A stretch of DNA of 64,000 nt, from assembly GCA_016208015.1 (NCBI GenBank), contig JACQYW010000009.1:1-64000 (forward strand), in the 5' to 3' direction. The notes under the pieces are model-generated. The model was not told the origin of the DNA. It did no database searches and saw only the letters and a program-made list of their open reading frames with translations. This document shows positions 1 to 8,211 of this stretch, one piece after another. The position numbers and the translations under genes were made by a program. The stretch comes from Nitrosomonadales bacterium (lineage in GTDB: Bacteria > Pseudomonadota > Gammaproteobacteria > Burkholderiales > Gallionellaceae). How positions within the stretch are numbered: position 1 is the stretch's first letter; each line of letters starts with the position of its first letter.

Positions 1-89
1 ACATTCCACTCGGCCATCTTGGAAGTCAAAAGTAGTGAAACTGAGCTACACTTATTTGCAGCCGTCACCCAAAATGGCGGCTAAAGTGC

Positions 90-134
90 CTGGGTAAAAT
101 TCAACGCGCAGGGCTGGGTAGTTTTAAACGCGCA
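90..134. repeat. Two 21-bp direct repeats, possible IS remnant
   Basis: Two imperfect 21-bp direct repeats (90-110 and 114-134, 17 of 21 identical) begin CTGGGTA and end AACGCGCA. Multiple short terminal repeats of this sort occur at the ends of IS21-family elements, so this may be the edge of an insertion sequence lying to the left of the window. No transposase is visible. The rest of 1-283 holds no gene I can support; the piece near 150-161 can fold into a small CCCTC/GAGGG hairpin. Confidence 0.4.
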
Positions 135-283
135 CCAACACCCCTCGTGAGGGCTCTGTCGTTTTCAGCTTCTCTAAAAGCTCAATGCCGACCTGCTCAG
201 GTTTCGGGGCATCGGGTGATTTCTGCTATGCTTGGAAAAAGCTGCAAAGCCCAAGGGCGACTAACAACTTAAGGGAAGTGTGC

Positions 284-1624
284 ATGAAGAAGATCCTCCT
301 CATCAATCCAGCATTCAAGGACAGCCTGCATTCCAACATCAAGGTGCTGGCACTGCCACCGCTGAATCTTGCCATCATTGCCCGCTACACGCCGGAACAC
401 TACGATGTACAGATCGTCGATGAAGCGATGGAGGAGTTGGATTTTGATGCATCTGTAGATTTGGTCGGCATTACCTGCATGACCCCGCTTGCGCCCCGCG
501 CATATGAGATCGCCGCCCGTTTTCGCGCGCGCGGGATCCCGGTGGTGATGGGCGGTATACACGTTTCGTACATGACGGACGAGGCGTTGCGTTATGCCGA
601 TGCGATCGTGGTCGGCGAGGGCGAGAACATCTGGCCGAGGCTGCTGGAAGATTTTGAGCGCGGACAGATGCAGAAGGTATACCGCATGTGCGAACCGCCC
701 GAAGTCGAAAACCTGTTGGCGCCGCGCCGCGATCTGCTGAAGGGAAAATATTTCGTGGAGACCGTGCAGACCGGTCGCGGCTGTCCCATCAACTGCAACT
801 TTTGTTCGGTCACCGCCTTTAACGGTTCACGCTACCGCGTGCGCAACATCGATAGTGTGATCGACGAGATCAACTCCATAAAATCAAAGCGCATCTTCAT
901 CGTTGACGACAACATCGTCGGACAAGGGCCGAGATACATCAAGCGGGCGAAGGACTTGTTCGATCGCCTCAAGGATTGCAACAAGGAATGGGGCGGCCAG
1001 ACCTGCCTCAATATCGTCGAACACGACGATGTGTTGAAAGCCGCACAACGTAGCGGCTGCAAAGGGTTGCTGATCGGCTTCGAATCACTGGATCCGGCCA
1101 CGATTGATTCCATGCACAAATCGGTGAATCTGCGCCCCAATACGAAAAACTTTCGTGACGCCATCAAGAAGCTCCACGATCACGGCATCGCCATCGTCGG
1201 TTGCTTCATCTTCGGTACCGAGGGGCAGACTCGGGATGCGTTTCGCCGAGCCATCGATTTTGTGTTGGAGAACGAGATTGATGCAGTGCAGATGTCGCTC
1301 GAGACACCTTTGCCGGGGACTGCATTTTACAAGCAGATGGTCGAGGAGAATCGTCTGCTGTTGACCGACTATCCGAACGATTGGCGGCATTACACGATCT
1401 TCGAGCCCGTTTTCAAGATGAACGGCATGACGCCCTCGGAGGCATACGAAGGCCTGCTGGAAGCCTATGCCGAAGTCTCCTCGTTCAAATCTTCATTCGT
1501 GCGCGGAATGAAGACGTTCCGCAACACCCGCAGCCTGTTCAGTACCGGGATATCATTTTCGTGGAACTATCAGGCCTACAAGACCATACGCAGCACCAAG
1601 ACACCGCTGGTGGGGCTTGACTGA
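284..1624 (+). CDS. B12-binding radical SAM protein
   Basis: A 446-residue protein starting at ATG 284, chosen because AAGGGAAG lies just upstream; an in-frame ATG at 185 has no such site. An N-terminal cobalamin-binding-like domain (about 1-140, with VVMGGIHVS and VVGEGE) precedes a radical SAM domain. The iron-sulfur cysteines C167, C171 and C174 form CxxxCxxC in GRGCPINCNFCSV. This family performs radical methylation, ring contraction or other C-C chemistry using SAM, often with cobalamin. It lies just before the aryl polyene genes, separated by a promoter-like gap. A second member of the family is at 24716-26332, at the far end of the locus. The substrate is unknown; tailoring of the pigment or a lipid is possible. 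Confidence 0.85.
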   Translation: MKKILLINPAFKDSLHSNIKVLALPPLNLAIIARYTPEHYDVQIVDEAMEELDFDASVDLVGITCMTPLAPRAYEIAARFRARGIPVVMGGIHVSYMTDEALRYADAIVVGEGENIWPRLLEDFERGQMQKVYRMCEPPEVENLLAPRRDLLKGKYFVETVQTGRGCPINCNFCSVTAFNGSRYRVRNIDSVIDEINSIKSKRIFIVDDNIVGQGPRYIKRAKDLFDRLKDCNKEWGGQTCLNIVEHDDVLKAAQRSGCKGLLIGFESLDPATIDSMHKSVNLRPNTKNFRDAIKKLHDHGIAIVGCFIFGTEGQTRDAFRRAIDFVLENEIDAVQMSLETPLPGTAFYKQMVEENRLLLTDYPNDWRHYTIFEPVFKMNGMTPSEAYEGLLEAYAEVSSFKSSFVRGMKTFRNTRSLFSTGISFSWNYQAYKTIRSTKTPLVGLD

Positions 1625-1673
1625 TTTGCTTCGGAGGTATGGCCCCGCTCGTGCAGGATCTGCCGTTTTGCAT

Positions 1674-1683
1674 ATGCTAGAAT
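1674..1683 (+). promoter_or_regulatory. Extended -10 promoter candidate
   Basis: ATGCTAGAAT contains a TAGAAT -10 with an extended TGC. The -35 is weak. The identical decamer occurs at 7179-7188 before the dialkylresorcinol genes, which suggests common control of the pigment operons. Confidence 0.45.
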
Positions 1684-1731
1684 CACGCACGCTCAAAGCG
1701 TACCTTCCTTGTTAAATCAGCGAAATCCACC

Positions 1732-2925
1732 TTGCAACCTTTAGTCATCAGCCAATTCACACTTGCAAACAGCTTGGGTCTGGGTTCGTCCGCAACCATG
1801 GCAGCATTGCAAGCACGCCGCTCCGGCTTGATCCCTTGCGCCTTTGAAGACGTCGATCTGGAAACCTACATCGCCAAGGTTGGGGTGCTGGACGGCTACC
1901 GGGTCAGATCCGATCTTTCCGCATACGATTGCCGCAACAACCGTCTGGCGCAATTGTGCCTGGAGCAGGATGGCTTCGTCGAAGCGACCGAAGCCGCCAG
2001 GAAAAAATACGGTGCTGCACGCATTGGCGTGTTTCTTGGCACCAGCACCTCCGGCATATTGCAGACCGAACTGGCGTACCGTCACCTCGATCCACAGACT
2101 GGCGCATTGCCGCCAGACTTTCATTACGCCGAGACACAGAATTCGTATTCACTCGCAGGCTTCGTCTTGCATTACCTGGGGCTGACCGGCCCCTCGTTCG
2201 TCGTGTCTTCGGCCTGTTCATCAAGCGCTAAAGTGTTTGCCAATGCGGTGCGCATGATGGCTGCGGGAGTGTGTGATGCGGCGGTGGTCGGCGGCGTCGA
2301 CAGCCTGTGTCTGAGCACATTGTACGGTTTCAATTCTTTGGGCTTGGTGTCGCGGTTTCCATGCCGCCCCTATGATGCGGAACGTGATGGCATATCGGTC
2401 GGCGAAGGGGCGGGTTTCGTGTTGCTCGAGCGCGTAGCCGCGGCGAACGCAAGCAATCCGATGCTCTTGCTGGGGGTCGGCGAAAGTTCGGATGCATACC
2501 ACATGTCCACGCCGCATCCCGAGGGCTTGGGGGCGAAACTGGCGATGCGGCGCGCGTTGGGTTCCGCCGGTCTCAAGCCGGGCGACATCGACTATATCAA
2601 TCTGCACGGCACGGCGACAAAATCGAACGATGCCAGCGAAGGCAAGGCGGTCGCCGATGTGTTCGGCAATAGCGTGCCTTGCAGCTCGACCAAAGGCTGG
2701 ACCGGGCACTTGTTGGGTGCGGCAGGAATCACCGAGGCTATCATCGCCATGCTGGCGGTCGAACATGGTTTCATACCTGGCAGCGTGAACACGCAGCAAC
2801 TCGATCCCGCCATGGCGATCGATTACCGCATCGAGCGCAGCGATGCGAGGGTCAAACGTGCGTTGAGCAACTCCTTCGGTTTCGGCGGCAGCAATTGCAG
2901 TCTCGTGCTGGGGAGGCAAGCATGA
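1732..2925 (+). CDS. Beta-ketoacyl-ACP synthase (aryl polyene chain elongation)
   Basis: A 397-residue FabF-type ketosynthase. It carries the full catalytic triad: C162 in SSACSSS, H292 in LHGTAT and H326 in TGHLLG. It would condense malonyl-ACP with the growing polyene acyl chain in the cytoplasm. The start is a TTG at 1732; no convincing ribosome-binding site precedes it and no closer in-frame ATG is available before the conserved N-terminus, so the start is uncertain. Its stop overlaps the next start by ATGA, indicating a translationally coupled operon with the chain-length-factor-like protein, dehydratase and ketoreductase that follow. This corresponds to one of the KS genes (ApeO/ApeR type) of characterised aryl polyene clusters; which one I cannot say from sequence alone. 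Confidence 0.9.
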   Translation: MQPLVISQFTLANSLGLGSSATMAALQARRSGLIPCAFEDVDLETYIAKVGVLDGYRVRSDLSAYDCRNNRLAQLCLEQDGFVEATEAARKKYGAARIGVFLGTSTSGILQTELAYRHLDPQTGALPPDFHYAETQNSYSLAGFVLHYLGLTGPSFVVSSACSSSAKVFANAVRMMAAGVCDAAVVGGVDSLCLSTLYGFNSLGLVSRFPCRPYDAERDGISVGEGAGFVLLERVAAANASNPMLLLGVGESSDAYHMSTPHPEGLGAKLAMRRALGSAGLKPGDIDYINLHGTATKSNDASEGKAVADVFGNSVPCSSTKGWTGHLLGAAGITEAIIAMLAVEHGFIPGSVNTQQLDPAMAIDYRIERSDARVKRALSNSFGFGGSNCSLVLGRQA

Positions 2926-3719
2926 AGCGACTCTTCGTCGAAGGTGTCGGATTGCTCGGCCCGGGTCTGGATGGCTGGTCGGCAAGCCGCGCGGTGTTGG
3001 CAGGCAAGGAGGCTTACCTGGCCGCAGCGACGAACCTGCACGCCAGTGACATGTTGCCGGCAGCCGAGCGTCGCCGTGCGGGCGTGCCAATCAAACTCGC
3101 ACTGGCAGTCGGACAGGAGGCCTTCATGCAATCCGGCTGCGATATGAAGATGGCGTCCACGGTGTTCACCTCTTCCGGCGGCGACAATGACAATGTGCAT
3201 GCCATCAACGGCATTCTGGCGACCGCGCCGCGCGAAGTGTCGCCCACACGCTTCCACAATTCCGTGCATAACGCGGCCGCGGGATATTGGTGTATCGCGG
3301 CGGAATCGCGCGAACCCTCCACCAGTCTGTGTGCGTACGATGCCAGTTTTGCTGCAGGATTGCTGGAATCCGCCACACAAGTGAGCGTGGAAGATGCAGT
3401 CGTGGCATTGATCGCATACGACCATCCTTACCCGCAGCCGTTACATGCGGTGCGGCCTATCGCTGCCGCTTTCGGTATGGCGCTGATATTGACCCCGCGA
3501 CAAAGCGAGAAATCACTGGCGGCCATCGAAGTGGGCTTCGCATCCGGCAAAGTGCAGGAGAGCGTGATGCAAGATGCCGGCCTGGAAGCATTGCGTAGCG
3601 GCGTTCCTGCCGCGCGCGGGCTGGTGCTGTTGCAGGCATTGGCAAGCGGCAAGGCTGCACAGGTGCGCATCGCCTATCTCGAAGAAAACCATCTCGATAT
3701 CCGAGTCACACCGTGCTAG
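2922..3719 (+). CDS. Ketosynthase-like chain-length factor, non-catalytic
   Basis: A 265-residue protein resembling the Ketoacyl-synt_2 family (beta-ketoacyl synthase N-terminal-like, as ApeC/CLF in aryl polyene clusters). The typical HNSVHNAAAGYW segment is present. The usual Cys and His active-site motifs of a condensing enzyme are absent, so it probably partners an active ketosynthase as a heterodimer and helps set chain length. It starts at ATG 2922 inside the stop of the preceding ketosynthase. Its own stop overlaps the next gene's GTG start by seven bases. Assignment rests on motif resemblance and position. Confidence 0.75.
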   Translation: MKRLFVEGVGLLGPGLDGWSASRAVLAGKEAYLAAATNLHASDMLPAAERRRAGVPIKLALAVGQEAFMQSGCDMKMASTVFTSSGGDNDNVHAINGILATAPREVSPTRFHNSVHNAAAGYWCIAAESREPSTSLCAYDASFAAGLLESATQVSVEDAVVALIAYDHPYPQPLHAVRPIAAAFGMALILTPRQSEKSLAAIEVGFASGKVQESVMQDAGLEALRSGVPAARGLVLLQALASGKAAQVRIAYLEENHLDIRVTPC

Positions 3720-4156
3720 CGACCAAAGTGGATATCGCTAAAGTCATCCCGCACACCGGCAATATGTGCTTGCTGGACGGCGTGCTGGAATGTGATGCGC
3801 AGCGCATCCGCTGCATCAGCGGCACACACCGCAATGCCGACAATCCGATGCGCAGCGATGACGGGTTGCCGGCTTTGTGCGGTGTCGAGTATGCAGCGCA
3901 GGCAATGGCGGTGCATGGGGCCTGGGATGCAAAGTTCGACAGCAAGCCGCGCGCCGGCTATCTGGCCGCATTGCGCGATGTCGCTTGCCACAGAATGCGG
4001 CTGGATGACCTGAGCGACGATCTCATCATCGACGCAGAGAAAGTCATGGGTGATGACGCGCGCGTCATCTACCAGTTCAACATCCATGCAGGAGCGGACA
4101 AGATCATGAGCGGACGTGCAACCGTGGTGCTGGACGCAGACAAGGCGGGGCTATGA
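3713..4156 (+). CDS. Hotdog-fold 3-hydroxyacyl-ACP dehydratase
   Basis: A 147-residue protein with the FabA/FabZ-related hotdog segments IPHTGNMCLLD and CGVEYAAQAMAVHG, typical of the ApeP-type dehydratases in aryl polyene clusters. It would remove water from 3-hydroxyacyl-ACP in each elongation cycle, leaving the double bonds that become the conjugated polyene. It starts at GTG 3713 within the end of the upstream gene, and its stop overlaps the ketoreductase start. A second, shorter hotdog protein lies at 15261-15560. Confidence 0.8.
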   Translation: MLATKVDIAKVIPHTGNMCLLDGVLECDAQRIRCISGTHRNADNPMRSDDGLPALCGVEYAAQAMAVHGAWDAKFDSKPRAGYLAALRDVACHRMRLDDLSDDLIIDAEKVMGDDARVIYQFNIHAGADKIMSGRATVVLDADKAGL

Positions 4157-4872
4157 AACGCGCATTGGTGACCGGCGGTAGCGGCGGCATCGGCGCAGAG
4201 ATATGCCGCAAGTTGGCGGCACTCGGTTATCACATCTATGTGCATGCGAACAGCTCGCTGCAAAGGGCGGAAGACCTCGTTGCTGAAATAAAGGACAGCG
4301 GGGGCAGCGCCCAGGCCATCGCCTTCGATGTGGCGGATGCCGAGCAGACGCAAAGCGCGCTGCAGACGGTGCTGGCGGACGGCGCTATCCAGGTGCTGGT
4401 CAACAACGCGGGCATTCACGACGATGCGGTGATGCCGGGCATGAATGCACAGCAATGGCACCGCGTCATCGACGTTTCCCTCAATGGATTTTTCAATGTG
4501 ACCCAGCCGCTGCTGATGCCGATGATAGGCAAGCGCTGGGGGCGCATCATCAACATCTCCTCCGTCGCGGCCATTTCCGGCAACCGCGGGCAGGCCAACT
4601 ATGCGGCGGCCAAGGCGGGATTGCACGGCGCGACAAAATCGCTGGCGCTGGAAGTCGCCAGCCGCGGCATCACCGTGAATGCCATTGCGCCCGGCATCAT
4701 CGAATCGGCCATGACGGAGAATGTGTTCGACAAGGACGCCATCAAACGCCTCGTTCCGGTCGGGCGCGCGGGCAAACCGGAAGAAGTCGCCGATCTGGTG
4801 GCCTTCATCGCCTCCGACAAGGCCGCCTATATCTCCGGCCAGATCATCTCCATCAATGGCGCGATGCTCTGA
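4153..4872 (+). CDS. 3-ketoacyl-ACP reductase (FabG-like)
   Basis: A 239-residue short-chain dehydrogenase/reductase. The Rossmann glycine motif is TGGSGGIGAEI near the N-terminus, followed by NNAG. The catalytic set is S137, Y150 and K154 (YxxxK). It would reduce 3-ketoacyl-ACP with NADPH in the polyene elongation cycle, as ApeQ does in known clusters. The start overlaps the dehydratase stop (ATGA). A separate promoter for the carrier-protein genes follows this gene. Confidence 0.9.
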   Translation: MKRALVTGGSGGIGAEICRKLAALGYHIYVHANSSLQRAEDLVAEIKDSGGSAQAIAFDVADAEQTQSALQTVLADGAIQVLVNNAGIHDDAVMPGMNAQQWHRVIDVSLNGFFNVTQPLLMPMIGKRWGRIINISSVAAISGNRGQANYAAAKAGLHGATKSLALEVASRGITVNAIAPGIIESAMTENVFDKDAIKRLVPVGRAGKPEEVADLVAFIASDKAAYISGQIISINGAML

Positions 4873-4881
4873 TACAAGGAT

Positions 4882-4911
4882 TTAGAGCCAGTGCGGCGAA
4901 TGAGGTAAAAT
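4882..4911 (+). promoter_or_regulatory. Sigma-70-like promoter before the ACP genes
   Basis: TTAGAG at 4882-4887 and TAAAAT at 4906-4911 are spaced 18 bp apart. This lies in the 70-bp gap before the first carrier protein, so the second half of the elongation gene set may have its own transcript start. Confidence 0.4.
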
Positions 4912-4942
4912 GCGCCCGGTGAAATAAACGACAGGGAGCATC

Positions 4943-5206
4943 ATGGCAGCAAGCGCGCAAGAAATAGAGTTGGCACAACTCATCGTCACCTCATTGAATC
5001 TTGAAGTCTCGGCTGACGAGATTGAACCGGATGCACCTTTGTACGGCGAAGGTCTGGGACTGGACTCCATCGATATCCTGGAATTGTCGCTGGCGATCTC
5101 CAAGACCTATGGCGTACAACTCAAATCCGACGATGCCGACAACAACAAGATATTCAGTTCGTTGCGCACGCTTAACGAACATATCCAGCAGCATCGCGCC
5201 AAATGA
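4943..5206 (+). CDS. Acyl carrier protein 1
   Basis: An 87-residue carrier protein with the phosphopantetheine attachment motif GLGLDSIDI, serine S42. A clear ribosome-binding site (AGGGAG) precedes ATG 4943. It would carry the polyene chain as a thioester. Aryl polyene clusters typically encode two ACPs (ApeE/ApeF), one for the starter or extension and one for the growing chain. A strong hairpin separates it from the second ACP. Confidence 0.92.
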   Translation: MAASAQEIELAQLIVTSLNLEVSADEIEPDAPLYGEGLGLDSIDILELSLAISKTYGVQLKSDDADNNKIFSSLRTLNEHIQQHRAK

Positions 5207-5211
5207 TCCAT

Positions 5212-5233
5212 GCGCCCGCCGACCGGCGGGCGC
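5212..5233 (+). terminator. Intercistronic GC hairpin followed by TTT
   Basis: A perfect 9-bp stem (5212-5220 with 5225-5233), loop GACC, followed by TTTCATT. It sits between the two ACP genes, six bases after the first stop and ten bases before the second ATG. It looks like an intrinsic terminator or attenuator, or an mRNA-stability element setting the ACP1:ACP2 ratio. Confidence 0.55.
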
Positions 5234-5242
5234 TTTCATTCC

Positions 5243-5509
5243 ATGAACGATAACAACGCCGCATTCCGCGCAGAACTCAAAGCGTTCATCCTTGCCGCCG
5301 TCGACAAAGTCGAGCCGGCCGACGGGCTGCGCGACGACGAACCCTGGTTCGGCCCCGAATCCCGGCTGGAGCTGGATTCGCTCGATGCCTTGCAGATCTC
5401 GATGGCGATCCAGAAGAAATACGGCGTGCGCATGCCCGACAGCAAGGACACGCGCCGCGCACTCAGTTCGCTGGCGACGCTGGCGGAACACCTGCAGACC
5501 GCAAAATGA
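5243..5509 (+). CDS. Acyl carrier protein 2
   Basis: An 88-residue carrier protein with LELDSLDAL (serine S46). Start taken at ATG 5243. An in-frame ATG at 5210 would translate through the hairpin and gives a poor N-terminus (PPTGGRF), so it is less likely. No strong ribosome-binding site is visible because the hairpin occupies its place, so translation may be coupled to ACP1. Its stop overlaps the next ketosynthase start (ATGA). Its role is a carrier for polyene assembly or for the starter aryl group loaded by the AMP ligase at 13936-15264. Confidence 0.88.
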   Translation: MNDNNAAFRAELKAFILAAVDKVEPADGLRDDEPWFGPESRLELDSLDALQISMAIQKKYGVRMPDSKDTRRALSSLATLAEHLQTAK

Positions 5510-6567
5510 ATCCCATCCACCTCGCCGGACGCGGGCTGGCCTGTTCACTCGGGCTGAGCGTGGAGCAGGCGCTCGCTACCCTGCGGCAGGGCGGATCGCA
5601 GGCCTCGCAAGTCACTTTGCCCGGCGCCATGGCCGGCAATTATCCATTTCAAGGCATTCCCTATAGCCAAGCCGACTGGAACGAGCGCGCCCGCGAATTG
5701 GTGCAGCGCGTTGCCGCCGAAGCTGGTGCGCAACCGATTCGCGACGGCGTGTTGCTCATCGCGACCTCCTCTTTCGATATCGGTGCGGTCGAGCGCTGTG
5801 CGACGCAGATGGACTATCAGGCCTTTGCCGACAAGATCGCCGCCTGGCTGGACTGGTCCGGCCGGGTGCATGTGGTGAACACGGCCTGCACCTCCAGCCT
5901 GAATGCTTTATTGGCTGCGCAGGCCTTGCTCCGCAGCGGCGCTGCGGCGGACGCGCTGGTGCTCGGCGTGGAGCTGGATAACCGGCTGACATTGGGCGGT
6001 TTTGCGGCGCTGCAGTTGCTTTCCAGAACCGCCAGCCAGCCCTTCGGCGCGCAGCGCGACGGACTGGTACTCGGCGAAGCCGTTGCCGCGCTCAGATTGT
6101 CGACCCGTGACCCCGCACTCTGGAAGCTGGCGGGCGGTGCCAACGTGGTGGACGGCGAACAGCCGACCGGCGCATCGGTGCGCGCGGTGAACGAAATGTG
6201 CGCGCGAGCCCTGGCCGATAGCGGTGCTGCCGCAGACAGCATCGACCTCGTCAAGGTACAGGCCGCGGGCAGCCCCGGCAACGATGCGGTCGAAGCACAA
6301 GGTCTGCGCGAGGCTTTTCCGGTCCTGCCCCCGCTGGTCTCGCTCAAGGCGGCGATGGGCCACACCATGGGGGCTTCCGGCGCAGCCGAGATCGCCTTGC
6401 TGACAGCCTGTCTGGAACAGGGCGTGTGGCCCGCCTGCGGACACGAGATGGACGCTGAGCTGGGAGTGGGGCTTGCTCCGGCCATGCCGCAGAATGTACG
6501 GCGGTTCATGGCGACGATATTGGGCTTCGGTGGCAGTCACGCCAGCGTGGTACTGGAGCGCGCATGA
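5506..6567 (+). CDS. Ketosynthase homologue with Cys-Gln-His active site
   Basis: A 353-residue ketosynthase-fold protein. The nucleophile is kept (C128 in NTACTSSL) and so is the second histidine (H286 in GHTMGASG). The first histidine of the usual Cys-His-His triad is replaced by glutamine (Q252 in VKVQAAGSPGND, aligned with NLHGTATKSND of the synthase at 1732-2925). Such a change normally weakens malonyl decarboxylation, so this may be an initiating or partner subunit rather than a standard elongating enzyme. It starts inside the ACP2 stop and overlaps the next gene. Confidence 0.8.
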   Translation: MNPIHLAGRGLACSLGLSVEQALATLRQGGSQASQVTLPGAMAGNYPFQGIPYSQADWNERARELVQRVAAEAGAQPIRDGVLLIATSSFDIGAVERCATQMDYQAFADKIAAWLDWSGRVHVVNTACTSSLNALLAAQALLRSGAAADALVLGVELDNRLTLGGFAALQLLSRTASQPFGAQRDGLVLGEAVAALRLSTRDPALWKLAGGANVVDGEQPTGASVRAVNEMCARALADSGAAADSIDLVKVQAAGSPGNDAVEAQGLREAFPVLPPLVSLKAAMGHTMGASGAAEIALLTACLEQGVWPACGHEMDAELGVGLAPAMPQNVRRFMATILGFGGSHASVVLERA

Positions 6568-7142
6568 CGACCTTCGCGATACAGGGACGCTGTCTTGCTG
6601 CGCCGCCGCCGCTGGACTGGCGCGAACAGCTCGCCAGGATGCTGGGTGCAAAACCGCGTCGTATCGGCAACTGGGCCGAGTTGGGCATGTACGGCGCATT
6701 GAGCTGTCTGGCTGACTCGGGGGAGGGCGAATTGCCGCCAGACGCGCTGCTGATGCTTGGAAGCCAGCGTGGAACCTATGTGTCGACCGGACAGGTATTG
6801 GAGCAGATGCGCGACGACCTGCCCATGCCATTGACCTTCCTGCAAACGCAGCCCAGCCAGCTGCTGGCCCTGCTGGCGGCGCAAATGCGCTGGCGCGGTC
6901 ATGCCGGGTTCGTTGCAGGCGGTACGCCGCAAGCATTGCTGCAACTGGCGTCGGCGCAATGCGGACGCGCGGGGATGTTGCTGGGCTGGGTGGACGAGAT
7001 GGATGGCGGCAGCAGCCTGTGGCTGCGTTTAAGGCCTTGCGAAGTGAGCGGCGATAAACCGGTGGTGGCGTCGGCAGAATCCATGTTCTCGCTGGATGCC
7101 ACGCATCTGTATGTGGTTGGCAGCGGAGCGCAAGCGGGCTGA
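6564..7142 (+). CDS. Short ketosynthase-like partner protein
   Basis: A 192-residue protein overlapping the preceding ketosynthase by ATGA. The segment LLMLGSQRGTY and the spacing around it recall the N-terminal half of a ketosynthase, and I see no catalytic Cys or His motif. It is therefore a plausible non-catalytic subunit for the Cys-Gln-His synthase next to it, comparable to the synthase/short-partner arrangement at 1732-3719. I do not recognise it more precisely. It ends the transcript; a promoter for the dialkylresorcinol genes follows. Confidence 0.6.
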   Translation: MTTFAIQGRCLAAPPPLDWREQLARMLGAKPRRIGNWAELGMYGALSCLADSGEGELPPDALLMLGSQRGTYVSTGQVLEQMRDDLPMPLTFLQTQPSQLLALLAAQMRWRGHAGFVAGGTPQALLQLASAQCGRAGMLLGWVDEMDGGSSLWLRLRPCEVSGDKPVVASAESMFSLDATHLYVVGSGAQAG

Positions 7143-7158
7143 ACGGGCTGCGCTCGCC

Positions 7159-7188
7159 TTGGAGGGAGCGGTCGCGGGATGCTAGAAT
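7159..7188 (+). promoter_or_regulatory. Promoter for the dialkylresorcinol genes
   Basis: TTGGAG (7159-7164), 18-bp spacer, TAGAAT (7183-7188). The -10 is part of the decamer ATGCTAGAAT also found at 1674-1683. The downstream TAGAATGCAG is shared with the promoter region at 13147. Confidence 0.5.
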
Positions 7189-7221
7189 GCAGCCTGTTTT
7201 TAAATCGGCTCAATTAGTTGC

Positions 7222-8211
7222 GTGGTTGCATTGAATCCAAACGAATCCCCGGCTTCCCGTTCGATCAAGCGCGTTCTCGTGTTGAATTACTCCCAGACCG
7301 GACAGTTGGCTGAGGTCACACGGCGCATCGTCGAGCCCTTGCAGCAGGACAGTGGCATCTCGGTGCATATCGAGACGTTGCGACCGCTCGCGCCTTATCC
7401 TTTTCCGTGGGGCTTCTTCAGTTTTCTGGATGCTTTCCCGGAGTCGGCGCATATGGTGCCGCCGGCGTTGCAAGCGTTGTCGCTGAAAGGCGACGAGGAT
7501 TTCGATCTGGTGATCCTGCCCTATCAGGTCTGGTTCCTGGCGCCGTCGCTACCGGTCACCGCGTTCCTCAAACATCCGCTGGCGAAGCTGCTGCTGGCGG
7601 GCAAGCCGGTGGTGACCGTGATCGCCTGCCGCAACATGTGGATGCAGGCGCAGGAGAAGATGAAAGGCATGTTGCAGGATTGCGGCGCGCGTCTGCTCGA
7701 CAATGTCGCACTGGTCGATCCCAGCCCGACCATGGCCAGTCTGTGGACGACGCCGTTCTGGCTGCTGAGCGGCAAGAAGGATTTCCTCAAGTTCCTGCCC
7801 CCCGCGGGCGTGGATGCGGCGAGCATAGCGGCGGCGCGCCGCTTTGGTTTGGCCCTGCGCGATGCGCTGCACAAGAACGAAGAGCGCGGCATGGCGCCGC
7901 TGCTCAGCGGATTGAAGGCGGTGAATTCCAACCCGCACCTGCTGTTCAGCGAGAAAGCCGCCACGCGCAGCTTCTTCGTCTGGGGCAAGCTGCTGCGCGC
8001 CGTGGGCGGTCCCGGTCAATGGCGGCGTTACCCGTTTTTGATTTTGTATGTGATTTTTTTGATTACCCTGATCTCGACGGTCGTGCCGGTCAGCCTGCTG
8101 ATCCAGTCGTTGACGCGCCCGCTCATGCGGCGCCGTTTTGCGGCCATGAAGCAGCAGTTCGATCTGCCGTCGGGTTCGGGAGCGGAGAGGATGCACCTGT
8201 ATGAGCATTGA
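7222..8211 (+). CDS. darA: DarA-like dialkylresorcinol biosynthesis enzyme
   Basis: A 329-residue protein beginning with a flavodoxin-like fold: VLVLNYSQTG (phosphate loop SQTG at 24-27). It has a hydrophobic segment near residues 270-295, suggesting membrane attachment. Proteins of this kind are annotated as dialkylresorcinol condensing enzyme DarA, shown in Chitinophaga/flexirubin work to act with DarB as an aromatising oxidoreductase on a cyclohexanedione. It uses GTG 7222 and overlaps the DarB-like start by 11 bp, as in known darBA pairs. Family call by recognition and by the paired context. Confidence 0.8.
   Translation: MVALNPNESPASRSIKRVLVLNYSQTGQLAEVTRRIVEPLQQDSGISVHIETLRPLAPYPFPWGFFSFLDAFPESAHMVPPALQALSLKGDEDFDLVILPYQVWFLAPSLPVTAFLKHPLAKLLLAGKPVVTVIACRNMWMQAQEKMKGMLQDCGARLLDNVALVDPSPTMASLWTTPFWLLSGKKDFLKFLPPAGVDAASIAAARRFGLALRDALHKNEERGMAPLLSGLKAVNSNPHLLFSEKAATRSFFVWGKLLRAVGGPGQWRRYPFLILYVIFLITLISTVVPVSLLIQSLTRPLMRRRFAAMKQQFDLPSGSGAERMHLYEH

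Noticed and set aside
185..283. Earlier ATG for the first radical SAM gene
   Set aside because: No ribosome-binding site and the added 33 residues are not like the family N-terminus; ATG 284 has AAGGGAAG.
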